Of a stretch of DNA of 64,000 nt, positions 59,186 to 64,000 are shown piece after piece. Within the stretch, counting starts at the first letter, position 1; each line of letters starts with the position of its first letter. Below the pieces are notes generated by a model. The model was given only the letters and a program-made list of their open reading frames with translations, made no database searches and was not told where the DNA came from. Position numbers and translations under genes: made by a program. This stretch comes from Oxyruncus cristatus (lineage: Eukaryota > Chordata > Aves > Passeriformes > Cotingidae), in the NCBI GenBank assembly GCA_013399855.1, contig VXAY01006826.1, forward strand, positions 1 through 64,000. Reading direction: 5' to 3'.

Positions 59186-62100
59186 GCTCTCAAGTGGTAA
59201 GGCTCATGATTACAGAAATAGAAATTTACTTTCAGATTTTTCACCTGCCACCACTCAAACCTCATAAACCTGTCAGAATTGATCATCTATATTAGAAATA
59301 TCTCAATAAGTTTTAAAAAGCCTTTGCAGAGTTTTTCATTTAACAGCTGGAATACCTAATGAATTTGAATAATGGTTTTATAACTGCGATGTGCTAAAGG
59401 ATCACGAATCATTTTTATCTCTTACTAAAAGGAATTATTCTCTATCCATAAATATTTAAAATATACATACTTGAAAATGCAATATTCTGCATTTGGCAAC
59501 ATGTTGTGTAAACATGATGAGTCCAGAGAGGAAAAAATTCTCATTGTGAGCTTCTTCGTTCTGCTTTATTGTTCTTGTGATCTGCAATACAGTCTGAAAT
59601 TGCATGATTTTTTTCAAATAAGATGACAGTAATTCTTTTTCAATATAGCCCTGGGTTTGAGAGAGAAGAAATCATTCTTCTCATTAAAGTGGAGGTAGCA
59701 CTCCTTGTAATACAGAGTAGCCCACATTTTATCCCAAAAATAAGTAGGAAAAAGATTTTTGATGCTATTTTGTAGAACTGGCACATTTAATTCAATAAGG
59801 ATATTAGAAATTGCATTTGCCATTTGTTCCAGGACCATGTAACTAAAGCAGTAACATATTGAGAAATAACTTTTTAAGAAAAAAACTTTCTGCAGCAAAT
59901 CCTAATGTACAGAAATGGTCCTACAAATCAAGGTTTTAGCTTCAGTGAAGTTTGTAATGGAGGAGGATGTTCAAAAAGGAGAAAAGTCACTTAAGGCATT
60001 CATTTTGAAACAATTGAATGAGGCACTTGTCACCATAGCAGGAAACAGAGAAGCACTTAAAGCCACTGCTTGTACAAGTAATTTATTTTAGCAATCATCT
60101 TCAAATTTATACAGGAAACAAAATGCAAAGGAAATAACTAATGAGAGTTCATTAATCTAAGCTCCAGCAGTCACTAATTTATAGGAATGGGATATGTATT
60201 GAAAGTTCCCACAATGCAAATGATAAAAAATGAAATGTATCAGAAGAGGGTTTTGAAATCAGCTAGGGTGCTTGCATGAGTTACTTTTACCTAAGGTGAA
60301 AACTTCAGGAAGGACAACTCAGCAGGTCAGAAAATGCATATGCCCATGAATTTAAAGTATGCCTTTTGTCACTGCTTTGACTGAAACAATCCTTTTGTTG
60401 AGGGCTTTACAAAATAACTGGTAATTATTTTTGAAGTTCCAGAGGATTTAGAAAATGCTCAATACACTTTCCATATTTAAAAGCAAAAGAACTTGTTTAT
60501 GGTAACTATCAATAGCTAAATTTATCTTCTGTCTGGTAAAATGTAAGCACAAGTAAGTGACAACGCTATGTGATATTTTCAAAAGCTGTAATTAGGAATA
60601 GGACTGAAGGAAAAGAAGCAAAGAATAATAAAATTCTCAACAGGAATTAGTTTGAAAGAAGTAATAGGGAAATAAGGAGAAATGGGCAAACAATAAAGTG
60701 GTCAAATGAAGAGTATGTAGTTACTGAGGAAGCAAAGATAGTGAAAGAATAGGAAGCACTGAAATAAAGAGTAGAGGAACAAAGCGGCAATGGGTAGGAA
60801 TTCATATATCCACTTTTTCTTCTGTAGGTTTCTGTTGTTATGATTCTGGAAACAGAACTTGAAAAGCATACAAAATTCTTCAGTATGCACTTTTGAAATG
60901 GGCCATAATACTGAAAAAAGGGATAAGAAATCAATGGCTAAATTCTTTATTTTCAGGCAGCAGAACTGCACTGCAAGCTCTTTCATTGAAGCAGGAGCAT
61001 ATGGCAGGGACTACTATCACAGAGCTTACCATGTTCCTGGGTTCCACTTCAGGAGGCACAATGCAGACTTCATCCTTATTTGTATTAGAGTGCATTATTT
61101 CAGACTGTGATGACACTTTTGAAGGGAACTTCATCTTCCACCATGTTTCATTTCATACTGAAAATGATCTTGCAGTGCTCAGACTGGTCTCGTTCTGGAT
61201 GAAACTAGAATGTATAGGTCCAAGGCCCTTCTAACAAGCCCTAACTTCTGATAGATCTGTGGGACCAGACTAGAGCTGGTGTGGAGCAAAACCTCTGACA
61301 TACACATCGGTTTGAAAGTTCAGATGGTTTTCCTTGATTTTGCATGACTTTGCCTCCCTCCCTTGACTTAGAAATCCTATAGATTGCAACTTGTTTGAAA
61401 GTTATACATCTTTGGATTCAGTGAGTTAGATATTTTGAATAACAAAAAGAAAATCCTTTTTGAAACTGCTACTTGAGGACTGATCAACTGCTTTTAAAAA
61501 TAGGATAATGGTGGAACATTTTGCCATAAAAGCCTGCATAAGAGACTCAAGAACGTCTGATTGTTTGTTAAGAGTGAGATACCACCTATATTCACTATAT
61601 GTCATTTTCAGAGAATGTATTTAAGTTGATGACATGATCACATAGCCATACACATTAAGGAAACGACAAATGTAGAAAGTAAACTACAAATGTGAATGTT
61701 TTAGTAAGATTGGTTTCACTTCTTTGTCAAGAATAATCAGATAAAAATTAGAAACATAAACAGTTTCACAAAATATTTTGAAGAATAGTTTAAAACTAAA
61801 ACTTTCAATAAAAAAAGACAAAAGTACTTAAAACTTCATTATAATTTTTCAAGAGCAATGGTCAAAATTATAAATTTACTTAATTTGATAGACGGATTGT
61901 CAGTAGTATCTGAAATTTCGTGTTCACTGCACCAATACTTATTCATAATTCACTGGGCATAAGTGTTGAGATAATGAAAGAGAGAAAAAGATAAAAAAAG
62001 GAATTATGGTTACAGGGCAAAAATATATGTTCAGCAGATAATAAAAATAATTCTGTTTTTTCAGTCCACTCTGTCAGGACCAAGGCAGACAGAGGTCAAC

Positions 62101-62730
62101 AGAGTCAGACAAAATCTTATGTGGTTTGAAACACCATAGAATAATGGCTACACATAATTAAATATCTCATTAGGCATCTCAGGAAAATGATAGTGTTTCA
62201 AATATCCAGTTTTTTTACATATTTGAAAATTAAACTGCAGGCTCTAGAAACTTCTTCCCCATCCTGATCCTCAGCAGCAAATTTTATTTTTGTGCTCAAG
62301 CTTTCCATCATTCAAACAGTTCCTCTGTAATACAGGGTTTGTTAAAGTGACTTCACTAGCCCTATTTAAACTCAGGGCCATATCAAAATTATTTAATTTT
62401 AAAGGTAAAAGAACAGTTTTTTATAGCATTTTGTAAGAATTACCAAATGAGGACATATGATCTATTAAAAAAAACCCTGATAATTACTTTGATACTCAGC
62501 AGTGTATTTCAGTTACTACTGCTTTCTCATTTCTATTTTACTGAACACCACCATTTTGAAGACCAATTTAGGAAGTTAGAAGTAGACAGCAAGACTAAAT
62601 GACATACAAAAATATTATATTAATAAAATAAGAGAAGCTTTTGCTGTTTTGTAGTACCTTTTCAGCTATTTACTGTACCAGGGAATGACCAATCAACTAG
62701 ATACAAGTTACATAAAATTCTTCTTCGTTT
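59186..62730. other. Non-coding stretch, one weak exon candidate
   Basis: AT-rich DNA without recognisable repeats. The exon-like segment at 61030-61157 is listed separately. Several short hydrophobic minus-strand frames (60647-60986) look like chance in A/T-rich sequence. Confidence 0.45.
61030..61157 (-). other. Weak candidate: small exon with splice-like borders
   Basis: On the minus strand this segment is preceded by ATTTTCAG (possible acceptor, 61165-61158) and followed by GTAAGC (possible donor, 61029-61024). Inside, an ATG at 61134 opens a frame that reaches the donor in phase 0. It starts MKFPSKVSSQSEIMHS, followed by NTNKDEVCIVPPEVEPRNM. The composition is protein-like and the donor is a good match. 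Against it, two upstream ATGs in the same segment are out of frame, I recognise no homologue, and no further exons are evident nearby. It is too short to be decided from one sequence. Confidence 0.22.
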
Positions 62731-63682
62731 TCATAGAATCATAGAATCAGATGGATTGGAAAGGACCTCTAAGATCATCAAGTCCAACCCTTGATCCAAC
62801 ACCACCGCGGTTACTAAACTATGACACTAAGTGCCACATCCAGTCTCATCTTAAAAACCTCCAGGGACAGAGAATCCACCCCTTCCCTGGGCAGCCCATT
62901 CCAGTGGCTGATTACTCTCTCTGCAAAGAATTTCTTCCTGATATCCAACCTAAACCTCCCATGGCAAATCTTAAGACTGTGCCCTCTTGTCCTACTGTTG
63001 GTTGCTTGGGAGAAGAGACCAACCCCCACCTGGCTACAACCTCCTTTCAGGGAGTTGTAGAGAGCGATGAGGTCTCCCCTGAGTCTTCTCTTCTCCATGC
63101 TAAACAACCCCAGCTCCCTCAGCCTCTCCTCATAGGACTTGTGTTCAAGTCTCTTCACCAGCCTGGTTGCTCTCCTCTGGACCTGCTCCAGCACCTCAAT
63201 ATCCTTCCTGAACTGAGGGGCCCAGAACTGGACACAACACTCCAGGTGTGGCCTCACCAGCGCCGAGTACAGGGGCAGAATCACCTCCCTGTTCCTACTG
63301 GCCACACTGTTCCTGATCCAGGCCAGGATGCCATTGGTCTTCTTGGCCACCTGGTCTCACTGCTGGCACATGTTCAGCGTCCTGTCAATCCAAACTTCCA
63401 GCTCCCTTTCTGCCTGGCTGCTCTCCAGCCACTCTGTGCCCAGCCTGTAGCGCTGCAGGGGGTTGTTGTGGTCAAAGTGCAGGACCTGGCACTTGGCCTT
63501 GTTGAACCTCATCCTGTTGGAATCAGCCCAGCTCTTCAGTCTGTCCAGGTCCCTCTGCAGAGCCCTCCTGCCTTCCAGCTAAATGACATTCCTCCCCCAG
63601 ACGGGTGACACTTGGTGTCATTTGCAAATTTACTAATGGTGTACTCAATCCCCTCATCTAAATTGTCAATAAAGATATTAAA
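62731..63682 (-). mobile_element. CR1 LINE, minus strand, best preserved in window
   Basis: The left edge has two intact reversed terminal repeats ('tcatagaatcatagaatcag'), then 'ggaaaggacctctaagatca'. The body is little decayed and extends into the reverse transcriptase on the minus strand, reaching 'tcaataaagatattaaacat' near 63682, upstream of the active site. The long open frames on both strands here (285 codons on the plus strand at 62751-63608) reflect low decay and GC-rich content. Compared with other copies it is probably the youngest insertion. Confidence 0.96.
62814..63350 (-). pseudogene. CR1 ORF2 C-terminal reverse transcriptase fragment
   Basis: An open frame of 178 codons, the longest CR1 coding remnant here. 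It contains [60 protein letters not shown] and [15 protein letters not shown], ending in WNGLPREGV and [17 protein letters not shown], close to the family's normal C terminus. Directly upstream is a stop codon. Further up, at about 63618-63635, the catalytic box reads SKFANDTK instead of the usual SKFADDTK, so the first catalytic aspartate is replaced by asparagine. The product would be inactive even if expressed. Confidence 0.92.
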
Positions 63683-64000
63683 CATATTAAAATATTTGCC
63701 CCATCATAAACAGAGAAATATTTTAATCTATTATTTTTATCCTGACAAGATCCTACCATGAAAAATTTCTCTGCATAAGCAAGCTTGCAGTTGATAGCAT
63801 AATCCCAGAATCCAGCTGTGGTATATTTTTGGTGGATATATTTCTGTTGGTATAAATACTTTTTAAGAAGACATTGAAATACCCATTTTTAACAGTCCTC
63901 TCCCAAACAACACAATGAAGATGAATTTTATTAACATTCAAAAACCTATCAAAGAAAAATCTAGGTTTAAAACCATAGGTCTGGGAAATTAAGATCTCTG
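63683..64000. other. Non-coding right edge
   Basis: AT-rich DNA to the window end. No feature was recognised. Confidence 0.45.

Noticed and set aside
1..64000. CRISPR arrays, bacterial operons, insertion sequences, phage genes
   Set aside because: No direct-repeat arrays with regular spacers, no ribosome-binding sites and no dense coding. CR1, SINE and LTR content shows a bird genome.

Overview
This is a vertebrate nuclear window, almost certainly from a bird and most likely from a passerine (songbird). It is AT-rich, has no operon-like coding density and no long protein-coding gene, and is littered with degraded CR1 LINE copies, the dominant avian retrotransposon. Two other elements sharpen the assignment. 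A tRNA-Ile-derived SINE with a CR1-type tail (34033-34177) matches the architecture of TguSINE1, known from zebra finch and relatives. A solo LTR (11693-12099) has the typical avian ERVL-like 3' end. The window looks like a gene desert or part of a very large intron.

Layout. 1-2960: unannotated AT-rich DNA. 2963-3806: minus-strand CR1. About 6100-6430: GC-rich block with the layout of a minus-strand LTR. 7935-9056: plus-strand CR1 with most of the C-terminal half of ORF2. 9970-10600: GC-richer unexplained block, an A-rich tract, then an internal CR1 fragment (10700-11140). 11693-12099: solo LTR. 12100-19265: nothing recognised. 19266-20712: the longest CR1 in the window, followed by a second, 3'-less CR1 piece (21392-21772). 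24755-25730: a CR1 split by an opposite-strand CR1. 25740-34030: desert. 34033-34177: SINE. 35468-36268: two CR1 copies in opposite orientation, abutting exactly. 39588-39930, 41531-41707 and 50525-50620: CR1 3' ends. 46020-47590: GC-richer block with possible exon-like pieces. 51616-52431: CR1 followed by an AT-rich tandem repeat. 58242-58513 and 59048-59185: CR1 ends. 62731-63682: the best-preserved CR1.

Function. No host gene could be named with confidence. A few short exon-like open frames (minus strand at 61030-61157, 46021-46188 and 49398-49613, among others) are listed as weak candidates. What the window mainly records is the history of CR1 retrotransposition: at least four CR1 tail types in both orientations, nested and abutting insertions, and a SINE whose tail copies that of one of the local LINE groups. 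Every CR1 reverse transcriptase here is truncated, frameshifted, stopped or mutated, so none is expected to be active. I found no convincing new biological system. The items most worth checking are the SINE with its partner LINE tails, the CR1 rearrangements and the exon-like frames.
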